Below, piece after piece: positions 28,601 through 36,950 of a stretch of DNA of 64,000 nucleotides. The stretch's first letter is position 1; every line of letters begins with the position of its first letter. This stretch comes from Roseovarius aestuariivivens (GTDB lineage Bacteria; Pseudomonadota; Alphaproteobacteria; Rhodobacterales; Rhodobacteraceae). Position numbers and translations under genes: made by a program. The stretch spans positions 124,001-188,000 of the forward strand of contig NZ_SJEY01000005.1 in the NCBI RefSeq assembly GCF_004761875.1, written 5' to 3'. Below the pieces are notes generated by a model. It saw nothing but the letters and a program-made list of their open reading frames with translations. It had not been told where the DNA came from and did no database searches.

Positions 28601-29941
28601 TTAAAACGCGCCTCCGGGCATGCCGGGATACCATTTTGTGCCTGCCAGCGGCACGCGGGCCATGGCGGAGGCCTCGAGCGTGAGGGCGGCGAGGTCTTCG
28701 GGCTCGAGGTGCTGCACGTGGTTCTTGCCGCAGGCGCGGGCGAGGGTCTGACATTCCAGCGTCATGACCTTGAGATAGTTGTTGAGGCGGCGACCGGCCT
28801 CGACCGGATCGAGGCGTTGGGCCAGTTCGGGGTTCTGCGTGGAGATACCCGCCGGGTCGCGGCCCTCGTGCCAGTCGTCATAGGCGCCTGCTGTGGAGCC
28901 GAGCTTCTGGTACTCGTCCTCCCATTTGGGGTCGTTGTCGCCGAGCGCGATCATGGCGGCGGTGCCGATGCTGACCGCGTCCGCGCCGAGCGCCAGCGCC
29001 TTGGCCACATCCGCGCCCGAGCGGATGCCGCCCGAGACGATCAGTTGCACCTCGCGGTGCATGCCGAGGTCCTGCAGCGCCTGCACGGCCTCGCGGATAC
29101 AGGCGAGCGTGGGGATGCCCACGTGCTCGATGAAAACGTCCTGCGTGGCCGCCGTGCCGCCCTGCATGCCGTCGATCACGACCACGTCCGCCCCGGCCTT
29201 GACCGCGAGCGTGGTGTCGAAATAGGGGCGCGCCGCGCCGACCTTGACGTAGATGGGTTTCTCCCAGCCGGTGATCTCGCGCAGCTCGAGGATCTTGATT
29301 TCCAGATCGTCGGGGCCGGTCCAGTCGGGATGGCGGCAGGCGGAGCGCTGGTCGATGCCCTTAGGCAGGGTGCGCATTTCCGCCACACGGTCGGAGATCT
29401 TCTGGCCCAGAAGCATGCCGCCACCGCCGGGTTTCGCGCCCTGACCCACGACAACCTCGATCGCGTCGGCCTTGCGCAGGTCAACGGGGTTCATGCCGTA
29501 GCGGGAGGGCAGGTATTGATAGACGAGCGTTTTCGACTGGCCGCGTTCCTCGGGCGTCATGCCGCCATCGCCGGTGGTGGTGGAGGTGCCGGCGAGCGAG
29601 GCGCCACGGCCAAGGGCCTCTTTGGCCTGTGCGCTGAGCGCGCCAAAGCTCATGCCGGCGATGGTGATCGGGATCTTGAGCTCGATGGGTTTCTTGGCGA
29701 AGCGGGTGCCGAGCACCACGTTAGTGTCGCAGCGCTCCCTGTACCCCTCCAGCGGGTAGCGCGACATCGACGCGCCCAGAAACACCAGATCGTCGAAATG
29801 CGGCACGCGGCGTTTCGCCCCGCCGCCGCGGATGTCGTAGATGCCGGTGGCCGCGGCGCGGCGGATTTCTGCATTCACTTCGGGCGTGAAGGTGCTGGAA
29901 TATTTGGGCAAAGTGCGCGGTGCGTGATCGTCCTTGGCCAT
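28601..29941 (-). CDS. glxD: FMN-binding glutamate synthase domain protein (GlxD/MgsC)
   Basis: 446 aa. The FMN domain of glutamate synthase is recognisable in PITIAGMSFGALSAQAKEALG, GQGAKPGGGGMLLGQK and VIDGMQGGTAATQ. A cysteine-containing stretch near the C-terminus (MTLECQTLARACGKNHV) may bind a cluster. With GlxB (amidotransferase) and GlxC it forms a three-subunit synthase: MgsABC joins glutamate and gamma-glutamylmethylamide in methylamine metabolism, and GlxBCD is the homolog without proven substrate. It lies 10 bp after glxC and 87 bp before glnT. Confidence 0.88.
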   Translation of the reverse strand: MAKDDHAPRTLPKYSSTFTPEVNAEIRRAAATGIYDIRGGGAKRRVPHFDDLVFLGASMSRYPLEGYRERCDTNVVLGTRFAKKPIELKIPITIAGMSFGALSAQAKEALGRGASLAGTSTTTGDGGMTPEERGQSKTLVYQYLPSRYGMNPVDLRKADAIEVVVGQGAKPGGGGMLLGQKISDRVAEMRTLPKGIDQRSACRHPDWTGPDDLEIKILELREITGWEKPIYVKVGAARPYFDTTLAVKAGADVVVIDGMQGGTAATQDVFIEHVGIPTLACIREAVQALQDLGMHREVQLIVSGGIRSGADVAKALALGADAVSIGTAAMIALGDNDPKWEDEYQKLGSTAGAYDDWHEGRDPAGISTQNPELAQRLDPVEAGRRLNNYLKVMTLECQTLARACGKNHVQHLEPEDLAALTLEASAMARVPLAGTKWYPGMPGGAF

Positions 29942-29951
29942 GATTGCCCCC

Positions 29952-30629
29952 TTAGTACGCGTTGTCGATGTCGAAGTTGTAGAGCTGCCGGGCCGAGCCG
30001 TAGCGGCGGAACTCTTCTGGCCTGGCGTCGATCCCTGCCCGATCCAGCAGGTCGGTCAGAATTTCGATATGCTCGGGCCGCATCTCTTTCTCGATGCAGT
30101 CCGCGCCGAGGCTTTTGACCGAGCCGCGCACGAAAAGCCGGGCCTCGTAGATCGAATCGCCAAGCGCATCGCCTGCGTCGCCGCAGACCACCAGATTGCC
30201 CTTCTGCGCCATGAAGGCCGACATGTGGCCGACATTGCCCTGCACCACGATGTCGATGCCCTTCATCGAGATGCCGCAACGGGAGCTGGCGTTGCCCTTG
30301 ATGACCAGCAAGCCACCGTGGCCCGTGGCGCCGGCATACTGGCTGGCGTCGCCTTCGACGATGACGGTGCCCGACATCATGTTTTCGGCCACGCCGGGGC
30401 CGACGGAGCCTTTCACATGCACGGTGGCCTGTTGGTTCATGCCCGCGCAGTAATACCCGGTTGAGCCCTTGACCGTGACCTCGATGGGGGCATCAAGCCC
30501 CACGGCGATGGCATGGCTGCCGCGCGGATTTACGACCTCCCACGCGGTTTCATTGGTCTGTTGGGCCTGGGCCTGAAGTGCTGCGTTGAGGGCGCGCAGA
30601 CCGTCGGCGGATAGATCGAATGTCTGCAT
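29952..30629 (-). CDS. glxC: Glutamate synthase alpha-C-terminal domain protein (GlxC/MgsB)
   Basis: 225 aa. It consists of the right-handed beta-helix of the GXGXG domain of glutamate synthase (repeats such as GVAENMMSGTVIVEGDASQY, GHGGLLVIKGNASSRCGIS, GNVGHMSAFMAQKGNLVVCG). The domain is structural and holds the other subunits together. It starts 1 nt after glxB stops and ends 10 bp before glxD begins, so the three subunits should be made in step. Confidence 0.88.
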   Translation of the reverse strand: MQTFDLSADGLRALNAALQAQAQQTNETAWEVVNPRGSHAIAVGLDAPIEVTVKGSTGYYCAGMNQQATVHVKGSVGPGVAENMMSGTVIVEGDASQYAGATGHGGLLVIKGNASSRCGISMKGIDIVVQGNVGHMSAFMAQKGNLVVCGDAGDALGDSIYEARLFVRGSVKSLGADCIEKEMRPEHIEILTDLLDRAGIDARPEEFRRYGSARQLYNFDIDNAY

Positions 30630-30630
30630 G

Positions 30631-31524
30631 TCAGTGCTTCCAGAAATAGACGGTGGCGGGTTCGGGCTCCCACACGCGGGCGTCTTCGATACCCGGCAGG
30701 TTCACCAGCGCGCGGTATTCAGAGCCGAAAGCGACGTATTGATCGGTTTCGGCCATGACGGCGGGTTTGCAGGCGATGGGATCGCGCAGGACGCCAAAGC
30801 CGTCCTTGGTGCCGACAACGAAAGTGTAAAAGCCGTCGAGATCATTAAGACCGCTTTCAAGAGCCTCGCCAAGGCTTTGGCCCTCTTGCATTTTCCAGGT
30901 CAGGTAAGCGGCGGCGACTTCGGTGTCGTTCTCGGTTTCCACCTGCACGCCCTCATGGGCGAGCTTGCGGCGGAGCGAGTTGTGATTGGAGAGCGAGCCG
31001 TTATGCACGAGGCACTGGTCCGCGCCGGTGGAAAACGGGTGCGCGCCGAGGGTGGTGACCGCGGATTCAGTCGCCATGCGGGTGTGGCCGATGCCGTGGC
31101 TTCCCGTAAGATGCGGGATGTCGAAGCGCTTTGCTACGTCCCCCGGCAGGCCCACTTCCTTATAAATTTCAATGATTTCCCCGGCGCTCATCACGCGGGT
31201 GTCGGGGCGCAGGCGCTTAACCGCTTGCCGCGCTTCTTTCAGCTTGTCCTCGGGCAGGGTCAGGACCGCGTGGGTGTCCTTGATCCGCACAGTGACCGGC
31301 GCGTCGATGGCCGCGCTCAGCTCGTCCTCCAGCCCGGCGAACACGCCCGGATCGGCGGCCTGCAGGGTAAGCTTGCCCTGCCCGTCCTCGCCCTTGGCGT
31401 AGACCGCGATACCCGCGCTGTCGGGGCCGCGATCGGACATGGTGATGAGCATTTCGGTGAGCATTTCGCCCAGCCTTGGTTCAAGCGACTTGTCCTTGAG
31501 GAAAAGTCCGACGATTCCACACAT
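30631..31524 (-). CDS. glxB: Class II glutamine amidotransferase (GlxB/MgsA)
   Basis: 297-aa Ntn-type glutamine amidotransferase. The start is set at ATG 31524 because Cys2 (MCGIVGLFL) becomes the N-terminal nucleophile; a longer frame from 31551 would block this. Other family marks are HTRMATESAVTTLGAHPF and NGSLSNHNSLR. It releases ammonia or transfers an amine from a gamma-glutamyl compound to the synthase core formed with GlxC and GlxD. It is the first gene of the glxB-C-D-glnT operon and lies 86 bp after the XRE-cupin regulator gene. Confidence 0.9.
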   Translation of the reverse strand: MCGIVGLFLKDKSLEPRLGEMLTEMLITMSDRGPDSAGIAVYAKGEDGQGKLTLQAADPGVFAGLEDELSAAIDAPVTVRIKDTHAVLTLPEDKLKEARQAVKRLRPDTRVMSAGEIIEIYKEVGLPGDVAKRFDIPHLTGSHGIGHTRMATESAVTTLGAHPFSTGADQCLVHNGSLSNHNSLRRKLAHEGVQVETENDTEVAAAYLTWKMQEGQSLGEALESGLNDLDGFYTFVVGTKDGFGVLRDPIACKPAVMAETDQYVAFGSEYRALVNLPGIEDARVWEPEPATVYFWKH

Positions 31525-31597
31525 CAGCGCCTCCGCCAGAAAGTTTCGCAAAAGCTAGGACAAAGGCGGAAAGGTTTCAATAAAAGAATTTTTGTTT

Positions 31598-31615
31598 CAT
31601 GACAGGAATGTCATG
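31598..31615. promoter_or_regulatory. Candidate operator before glxB
   Basis: Perfect dyad CATGACA-GGAA-TGTCATG, overlapping the regulator stop codon and 74 bp before the glxB start. A GTTTCA direct repeat (31574-31579, 31594-31599) lies beside it. The TGACA half-site also occurs upstream of the regulator gene (32265-32309), so both could bind the XRE-cupin protein (inference). Confidence 0.5.
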
Positions 31616-32246
31616 CCGAGCCGTTCTGCGGGTAGGAGATGACCGACAGATAACGCACCGGCAGCTTGGTCAGCTCGTCAGGGCCATGCGGCGCGTCGGC
31701 GTCGAAAAAGAGGCTGTCGCCCGCCTGAAGGTGAAAATGCCGGTCGCCGTGGCGGTAGCGGAACTCGCCTTCGAGGATGTAGAGCAATTCGATCCCGTCA
31801 TGCTGAAACGTGGGAAAGATATCGGATTCCTCGTCAAGAGTGATGAGATACGGCTCGACTACCACACCGCTGTTATTGGCGCCGAGATGCCCTAGAAGCC
31901 GGTACTGGTGCCCGGCGCGGGTGCCGGCGCGCTCGATTTCCAGCGCTTCGCCCGCTTTTACGTGTACTGCCTCGCGCCGTTCTTCGAAGCGCCGGAAGAA
32001 CGACGTGATCGGCACGCTGAGCGCCGCCGAGAGGACCTGTAGCGTGGTCAGCGATGACGAGGTCACGCCATTTTCGATCTTCGACAGCATGCCGACGGAC
32101 AGGCCCGTCGCCTCGGCGAGGTCCGCCACGGTCATGCCGCGCGCGCGGCGCACCTCGCGCACCTCGCGGCCGATGGCGGTTTCGAGGTTCTTCTCGCGCG
32201 GATCGCGGACGCGGTGCGGATCCTGGTTCAATCGGGTGGTCGGCAT
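31611..32246 (-). CDS. XRE-cupin transcriptional regulator of the glx cluster
   Basis: 211 aa. An N-terminal XRE helix-turn-helix (about 20-75, REVRRARGMTVADLAEATGLS and SKIENG) is joined to a C-terminal cupin (about 125-200, FPTFQHDGIELLYILEGEF, GDSLFFDADAPHGP). Such proteins sense small molecules through the cupin and control amine or amino-acid metabolism. ATG 32246 gives MPTTRLN; a TTG frame extends to 32309. It lies upstream of and in line with glxB-glxD-glnT and likely controls that operon and itself. Confidence 0.88.
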   Translation of the reverse strand: MPTTRLNQDPHRVRDPREKNLETAIGREVREVRRARGMTVADLAEATGLSVGMLSKIENGVTSSSLTTLQVLSAALSVPITSFFRRFEERREAVHVKAGEALEIERAGTRAGHQYRLLGHLGANNSGVVVEPYLITLDEESDIFPTFQHDGIELLYILEGEFRYRHGDRHFHLQAGDSLFFDADAPHGPDELTKLPVRYLSVISYPQNGSA

Positions 32247-32264
32247 AACACGCAGTCCACGGAT

Positions 32265-32309
32265 GGTTTGACAACCTCCGACCATGGGCAACCGGAGGCG
32301 GTTTGACAA
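32265..32309. repeat. Direct and inverted repeats upstream of the XRE-cupin gene
   Basis: GGTTTGACAA occurs at 32265-32274 and 32300-32309; CCTCCG (32275-32280) and CGGAGG (32293-32298) form an inverted repeat between them. The TTGACA in each copy can also serve as a -35 box on the plus strand. The layout suggests an autoregulatory site or a promoter for the small gene at 32468. Confidence 0.45.
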
Positions 32310-32467
32310 GCCTGAGAGGACAGTTGCGGCGGCGCGTCATTCGCGGGGGTTGCAGCGGGAATGCCCCGCCACGGGCAAAATTTCGGCAAAGTCCTGTGCA
32401 GGATGGATCGAAGACAGCGCCGGTCAGGCGCATTCTGGCCGGTCTGTTGCACCACAGGAGCAGACGT

Positions 32468-32602
32468 ATGGTACAAGTGACCCCCCCAAGACGCCAACCC
32501 GCGACCCCGCAGAAGCGCGCACGCGCCAGCCTGCAGGCACCGGCCGCCGAAGCCCCGAAAAAGGTCAGGGCGCAGATCTTTACCGATTTCGCCGCGATCT
32601 GA
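32468..32602 (+). CDS. Small basic protein, 44 aa (unannotated-type short gene)
   Basis: A 44-codon frame with a strong Shine-Dalgarno (AGGAG, 32456-32460) at 7-nt spacing before ATG. The protein starts MVQVTPPRRQPATPQKRARA and ends in KKVRAQIFTDFAAI; it is basic and rich in Pro, Arg and Ala with no cysteine. It is divergent from the XRE-cupin gene and convergent with ndk. Nothing recognisable in function. Low-complexity composition means it could be a chance frame, but the ribosome-binding site and absence of another gene over 400 bp favour a real gene. Confidence 0.45.
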   Translation: MVQVTPPRRQPATPQKRARASLQAPAAEAPKKVRAQIFTDFAAI

Positions 32603-32625
32603 CCGATTTATGAGGCGCACAAAGT

Positions 32626-32652
32626 AAAACCGCCGCGCCGGGGCGCAGCGGT
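32626..32652 (-). terminator. Intrinsic terminator of ndk
   Basis: On the minus strand an 11-bp stem with one mismatch (ACCGCTGCGCC / GGCGCGGCGGT), loop CC and a short T tract, 27 bp after the ndk stop. Confidence 0.7.
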
Positions 32653-32678
32653 CATGAAAGTGTCGAGATAGGGCGGCG

Positions 32679-33101
32679 TCAGCCGACCAGTTCGAGACCC
32701 GAGAAGAAATAGGCGATCTCGACCGCCGCGGTTTCCGGCGCGTCCGAGCCGTGGACCGAGTTTTCGCCGACCGATTCCGCGAATTCGGCGCGGATCGTGC
32801 CGGGGGCGGCATCGGCGGGGTTCGTGGCACCCATCACTTCGCGGTTCTTGGCAATCGCGCCTTCGCCTTCGAGCACCTGCACCACGACCGGACCGGACGC
32901 CATAAATTCGCAGAGCTCGCCGAAGAACGGACGCTCGGCGTGCACGGCGTAGAAGACGCCGGCCTGCTCCATCGTCAGTTTGATGCGCTTTTGCGCCACG
33001 ATGCGCAGGCCGGCCTCTTCGAACTTGGCGTTGATCTTGCCGGTCAGGTTGCGTTTGGTGGCATCGGGTTTGATGATGCTAAGCGTGCGTTCGACAGCCA
33101 T
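32679..33101 (-). CDS. ndk: Nucleoside diphosphate kinase
   Basis: 140-aa cytoplasmic enzyme that balances NTP pools by phosphate transfer through a histidine. The start [19 protein letters not shown] at ATG 33101 and the catalytic His in [12 protein letters not shown] are typical. The frame is open to 33257 but only the part from 33101 fits the family. It faces the ABC-F gene with 136 bp between starts. Confidence 0.97.
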   Translation of the reverse strand: MAVERTLSIIKPDATKRNLTGKINAKFEEAGLRIVAQKRIKLTMEQAGVFYAVHAERPFFGELCEFMASGPVVVQVLEGEGAIAKNREVMGATNPADAAPGTIRAEFAESVGENSVHGSDAPETAAVEIAYFFSGLELVG

Positions 33102-33237
33102 GTGAGCCTCTTTGTTTTCAAGGGGTTTCCGCGCCCGGGCCAAAGCCAGGCGCAGGATTTGGCGCCCCGATAGCATGCAGGCCCGGCTTTGAAAAGCCGC
33201 GATTGACCGCCGACCGGCAATGCGGCATGGGAAGACC

Positions 33238-35097
33238 ATGCTGAAGCTCGAGAACATCTCTTACTCGGTTGCCGGCCGCCCCCTGATCACGGGCGCCTCG
33301 GCGATGATTCCGGATGGCCACAAGGTGGGGCTTGTCGGCCGGAACGGGACAGGAAAAACCACGCTTTTCAGACTGATACGCGGCGAACTTGCCCTGGAAG
33401 GCGGCGAGATCAGCCTGCCGTCGCGCGCCCGGATCGGCGGCGTCGACCAGGAGGTGCCGGGCAACGAGGTGTCGCTTCTGGATACGGTGCTGGCCGCGGA
33501 TACCGAACGGGCCGATCTGCTGGCCCGGTCCGAGCGCGAAACCGATGGCGAGACGATTGCCGAGATCCAGACCCGGCTTGCCGATATCGACGCCTGGAGC
33601 GCCGAGGCGCGCGCGGCCTCGATCCTCAAGGGGCTGGGGTTTACCGACGAAGAACAGGCGATGCCCTGCTCGGCCTTCTCGGGCGGCTGGCGGATGCGCG
33701 TGGCGCTGGCCGCCGTGCTTTTTGCGGCGCCTGATCTGCTGCTTCTCGACGAGCCGACGAACTATCTCGACCTCGAAGGCGCGCTCTGGCTTGAAAGCTA
33801 TCTGGCGCGCTATCCGCATACGGTGCTGGTCATCAGCCACGACCGGGGCCTCTTGAACCGCGCCGTGGGCGCGATCCTGCATCTCGAAGACCGAAACTTG
33901 CAGCTTTACCAAGGCGGGTACGACCGCTTTGCCGCCACCCGGGCCGCCCGCGTGGCCGCCGCCGAGGCCGAGGCCAAGAAACAGGACGCCCGCCGGGCGC
34001 ATCTGCAATCTTATGTGGACCGCTTCCGCTACAAGGCCGACAAGGCCCGCCAAGCGCAGGCGCGGATCAAGGCGCTGGAAAAGATGCAGCCCATCACCCG
34101 CCCGCAAGAAGCCGCGTTGCGCCGCTTCAGTTTTCCCGCGCCCGAGGCGCTGTCGCCGCCCATCCTGCGGCTGGAAAGCGCCGCGGTGGGCTATGACGGC
34201 ACGCCCGTGTTGCGGCGGCTGAACCTGCGGATCGATCAGGATGACCGGATTGCACTTCTGGGCCGGAATGGCGAGGGAAAGTCCACACTTTCCAAACTCT
34301 TGGCGGACAAACTTCAGGTGATGGAGGGCCAGCGCACGGCGGCCTCAAAACTTCGGGTCGGCTATTTCGCCCAGCACCAGGTTGACGAGCTGCGCCTTGA
34401 AGAAACCCCTATCGACCATATCCGCCGTCTGCGCGGCGACGAGGGTCAGGCGAAGCTGCGCGCCCGCCTTGGCGGGTTCGGCATCGGCGCGGAGCAGGCC
34501 GACACGCCCGTCGGGCAGCTCTCGGGCGGGCAAAAGGCGCGGCTGAGCCTGATGCTCGCCACGCTCGACGCGCCGCATATGCTGATCCTCGACGAGCCGA
34601 CGAACCATCTGGATATCGAGAGCCGCGAGGCGCTGGTCGAGGCGCTGACAGATTATACCGGCGCGATCATCCTCGTCAGCCACGACATGCATCTTCTAAG
34701 CCTCGTGGCGGACCGGCTCTGGCTGGTGAAGGACGGGACGGTGACGCCCTATGACGGCGATCTCGACAGCTATCGCCGGATGCTGCTCGACCAGAAGCCG
34801 GAACCCGCCAGGGACGCCGACGCCCCGAAAGCGCCGCCCAAGCCCAAGCGCGCCCCGCGCGACCAGATCCTGACCCTGCGCGCCGAGGTCCGCAAATGCG
34901 AGGAGCGGGTGGAAAAGCTTCATGACATGCGCGACCGCATCGCGGGCAAGCTGGCCGATCCGACCATGTATGATGACGCCCGCGCCGGTGACATGGAAGC
35001 CTGGCAGCGCAAATATGCCGAGGTCATGGACGGGCTCGACCGGGCCGAAACGCTCTGGATGGCGGCGCTGGAGCGGCTGGAAGCGGCCGAAAGCTAG
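33238..35097 (+). CDS. ABC-F family ATPase
   Basis: 619 aa with two ABC ATPase domains and no membrane part. Walker A motifs are [10 protein letters not shown] (about 34-43) and [10 protein letters not shown] (about 342-351); the ABC signatures are FSGGWRMRV and LSGGQKARL, with Walker [13 protein letters not shown] and [11 protein letters not shown]. The linker between the domains (about 230-300) and a coiled-coil C-terminal tail (about 540-619) follow the YheS/Uup pattern. ABC-F proteins act on ribosomes. ATG 33238 (MLKLENI) follows a GGGAAG site; an earlier ATG at 33220 gives 6 more residues. marC follows after 44 bp. Confidence 0.92.
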   Translation: MLKLENISYSVAGRPLITGASAMIPDGHKVGLVGRNGTGKTTLFRLIRGELALEGGEISLPSRARIGGVDQEVPGNEVSLLDTVLAADTERADLLARSERETDGETIAEIQTRLADIDAWSAEARAASILKGLGFTDEEQAMPCSAFSGGWRMRVALAAVLFAAPDLLLLDEPTNYLDLEGALWLESYLARYPHTVLVISHDRGLLNRAVGAILHLEDRNLQLYQGGYDRFAATRAARVAAAEAEAKKQDARRAHLQSYVDRFRYKADKARQAQARIKALEKMQPITRPQEAALRRFSFPAPEALSPPILRLESAAVGYDGTPVLRRLNLRIDQDDRIALLGRNGEGKSTLSKLLADKLQVMEGQRTAASKLRVGYFAQHQVDELRLEETPIDHIRRLRGDEGQAKLRARLGGFGIGAEQADTPVGQLSGGQKARLSLMLATLDAPHMLILDEPTNHLDIESREALVEALTDYTGAIILVSHDMHLLSLVADRLWLVKDGTVTPYDGDLDSYRRMLLDQKPEPARDADAPKAPPKPKRAPRDQILTLRAEVRKCEERVEKLHDMRDRIAGKLADPTMYDDARAGDMEAWQRKYAEVMDGLDRAETLWMAALERLEAAES

Positions 35098-35141
35098 GCA
35101 CGGCTTTACAAGCGGCCTGCGAGACGCCAAAGGTCGCAGCC

Positions 35142-35762
35142 ATGGATCCAAGTTTTCTCATCACCGCCTGGGTGGCGCTTTTCGTCATCATCGACCCGAT
35201 CGGCATGACCCCGCTTTTCGTCGCGCTGACGCAAGGCGACAGCACCGCGCGCCGGCGGGCCATTGCGATGCGCGCGTGCATCACGGGCGCGCTGGTGCTG
35301 ATCGTCTTTGCCAGTTTCGGCGAGGCGGTGCTTGGCTTTATCGGCATTTCCATGCCCGCCTTCCGCATCGCGGGCGGGCTGTTGCTGTTCCTGACGGCGC
35401 TCGACATGCTGTTCGAACGGCGCACCAAGCGGCGCAAGGATCAGGCGAGCGAAGAAGACGACCGCGAGGATCCGTCGATCTATCCGCTGGCCATTCCGTT
35501 GATCGGGGGGCCCGGCGCGATCACCACGATCATCCTTTTGGCCGGTCAGCAGCCGGGGCTCGAAGGGCTCGCCTGGGTCATCGGCGTGATGCTGAGCGTG
35601 GTGCTGCTGGTCTTCCTGCTGTTCCTGACCGCCGGAATGCTCGAACGCGCGCTTGGGCAGACGGGCATCAACGTGATCACCCGGCTTCTGGGGATGCTGC
35701 TGGCCGCGCTGGCGGTGCAATTCGTTCTCGACGGTTTGAAGGGCTTCGGTCTGGCGGGCTGA
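35142..35762 (+). CDS. MarC family integral membrane protein
   Basis: 206 aa, six hydrophobic segments. Family marks are the N-terminal LFVIIDPIGMTPLF and PLAIPLIGGPGAIT. The charged stretch in the middle (RRTKRRKDQASEEDDREDPS) is a cytoplasmic loop. MarC proteins are widespread membrane proteins of uncertain transport role; the old link to multiple antibiotic resistance has not held up. It lies between the ABC-F gene (44 bp) and the aspartic protease gene (24 bp), all on the plus strand. Confidence 0.88.
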   Translation: MDPSFLITAWVALFVIIDPIGMTPLFVALTQGDSTARRRAIAMRACITGALVLIVFASFGEAVLGFIGISMPAFRIAGGLLLFLTALDMLFERRTKRRKDQASEEDDREDPSIYPLAIPLIGGPGAITTIILLAGQQPGLEGLAWVIGVMLSVVLLVFLLFLTAGMLERALGQTGINVITRLLGMLLAALAVQFVLDGLKGFGLAG

Positions 35763-35786
35763 GGGCGCACCGCCTATATCTGTCCC

Positions 35787-36368
35787 ATGACCGGAGATGA
35801 TACCGCCCGCCTAATCTATCTCGTGCTGCTCGGCGGCGCGATCCTGATGTGGTTTTTCGCCCAGAACCGCGCCTCGCTTGGCAAGATGACGCAACAGGCG
35901 CTGGTCTGGGGGCTGATTTTCGTGGGCGTGATCGCCGCGGTGGGCCTCTGGGGCGACATCCGCAGCACGGTACAGCCCGGCATCGCGCGCACCGTGGGCG
36001 AAAATACCGTCGAGCTGCAGCGCCAGATGGACGGGCATTACTACGTGACCGCCGAGGTCAACGGCGCGCCAATCGACTTCGTGGTCGATACCGGCGCCAC
36101 CATGATCGTGCTGACCCGCGCCGATGCCCAGGCCGCGGGGCTCGACACATCCGATCTTGCCTTTGTGGGGCGCGCGGGCACCGCCAATGGCGAGGTGCGC
36201 ACCGCCCCGGTGCGGCTCGATAGCCTCGTCATCGGCCCGATCGAGGACCGCGGCGTCGCGGCGGTGGTCAATGCGGGCGAGCTCGACCGCTCGCTTCTGG
36301 GCATGAGCTATCTGCAGCGCTTCAGCCGCGTCGAGATTGTTGACGGCAGGCTCATCCTCACCCGCTGA
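35787..36368 (+). CDS. Retropepsin-like aspartic protease, clan AA, membrane-anchored
   Basis: 193 aa. Two N-terminal membrane segments (about 5-22 and 35-52, LIYLVLLGGAILMWFFA and LVWGLIFVGVIAAVGLW) are followed by a single retropepsin-like domain with the active-site triplet DTG in FVVDTGATMIVLTRADA near residue 97. One lobe only, so it should act as a homodimer in the periplasm. The terminal FSRVEIVDGRLILTR is typical of the TIGR02281 group of alphaproteobacteria. Substrate unknown. Confidence 0.88.
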   Translation: MTGDDTARLIYLVLLGGAILMWFFAQNRASLGKMTQQALVWGLIFVGVIAAVGLWGDIRSTVQPGIARTVGENTVELQRQMDGHYYVTAEVNGAPIDFVVDTGATMIVLTRADAQAAGLDTSDLAFVGRAGTANGEVRTAPVRLDSLVIGPIEDRGVAAVVNAGELDRSLLGMSYLQRFSRVEIVDGRLILTR

Positions 36369-36385
36369 CCGGCCGCTTCATCTGG

Positions 36386-36424
36386 CGAAAAATACCTCGG
36401 GGAGTTTGAGGGGTGGAACCCCTC
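36386..36424. repeat. Possible REP-like intergenic element
   Basis: Between two convergent genes lies GCGAAAAATACCTCGGGG, then a perfect hairpin GAGGGG-TGGAA-CCCCTC (36408-36424). I recall similar short sequences recurring between genes of Rhodobacteraceae, but only this copy is in the window, so repetition is not shown here. It may also act as a terminator for the convergent pair despite lacking a T tract. Confidence 0.4.
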
Positions 36425-36454
36425 ATTCCTGACAAACGCGCGCGGCGCAGCCGC

Positions 36455-36931
36455 TCAATCGGATTGCGTCCCCGCCTCGGCCTTTTTCTCCCACCGCCCG
36501 GATTCTTCGGACCAGTATTGCGCGGCACAGCCCGCGTCGGTGAGCGCTTTCCATTGTCCCCGCGCGTGGGCCGTCGCCGCCGCGTCCGCGCCGTCGAAAA
36601 GGATGCAGGTCCGCTCCAGCGCCTGCACCTCCTCGGGCGCAACCTCGGCGCCGTCGATGCTCATGAGGCAGTGCGCGCCGTTCGGGGCGGGGCCGGCGGC
36701 TTCGGTCAGCAGGATCGGCTGACGCGCGTCATGCGGCCCGCCGGACAGGCCGTGGGGCAGAAAGCCGTCGGCGGGTTCCAGCCAAAGCTTGCCATCGAGC
36801 CAGTCCATCCGGTCGCGCGCCGTGCCGCGCACCGCGACGCGCCACCCGGCGGCGAGCGCACGGTCGAGCAGCATCGGCAGCGCGACCTCGAGCGGGCGGC
36901 GCGTCAGGTGATAGAAATAAACCGCCCCCAT
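36455..36931 (-). CDS. holC: DNA polymerase III chi subunit
   Basis: 158-aa chi-like subunit that links the clamp loader to single-strand binding protein at the replication fork. The family start VYFYHLTRRPLEVALPMLLDRALAAGW and the later QPILLT and YWSEESGRWEKK fit alphaproteobacterial HolC. It lies 19 bp after pepA on the same strand, an arrangement seen in many bacteria where pepA and holC are paired. Confidence 0.92.
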   Translation of the reverse strand: MGAVYFYHLTRRPLEVALPMLLDRALAAGWRVAVRGTARDRMDWLDGKLWLEPADGFLPHGLSGGPHDARQPILLTEAAGPAPNGAHCLMSIDGAEVAPEEVQALERTCILFDGADAAATAHARGQWKALTDAGCAAQYWSEESGRWEKKAEAGTQSD

Positions 36932-36950
36932 GGCGCCACCCTGCCCCGCG

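Noticed and set aside
27236..30118. 960-codon plus-strand frame opposite glnT and glxD
   Set aside because: Low-complexity glycine/alanine/valine/histidine protein with no family resemblance, antisense to two well-supported genes; a third-position GC artefact.
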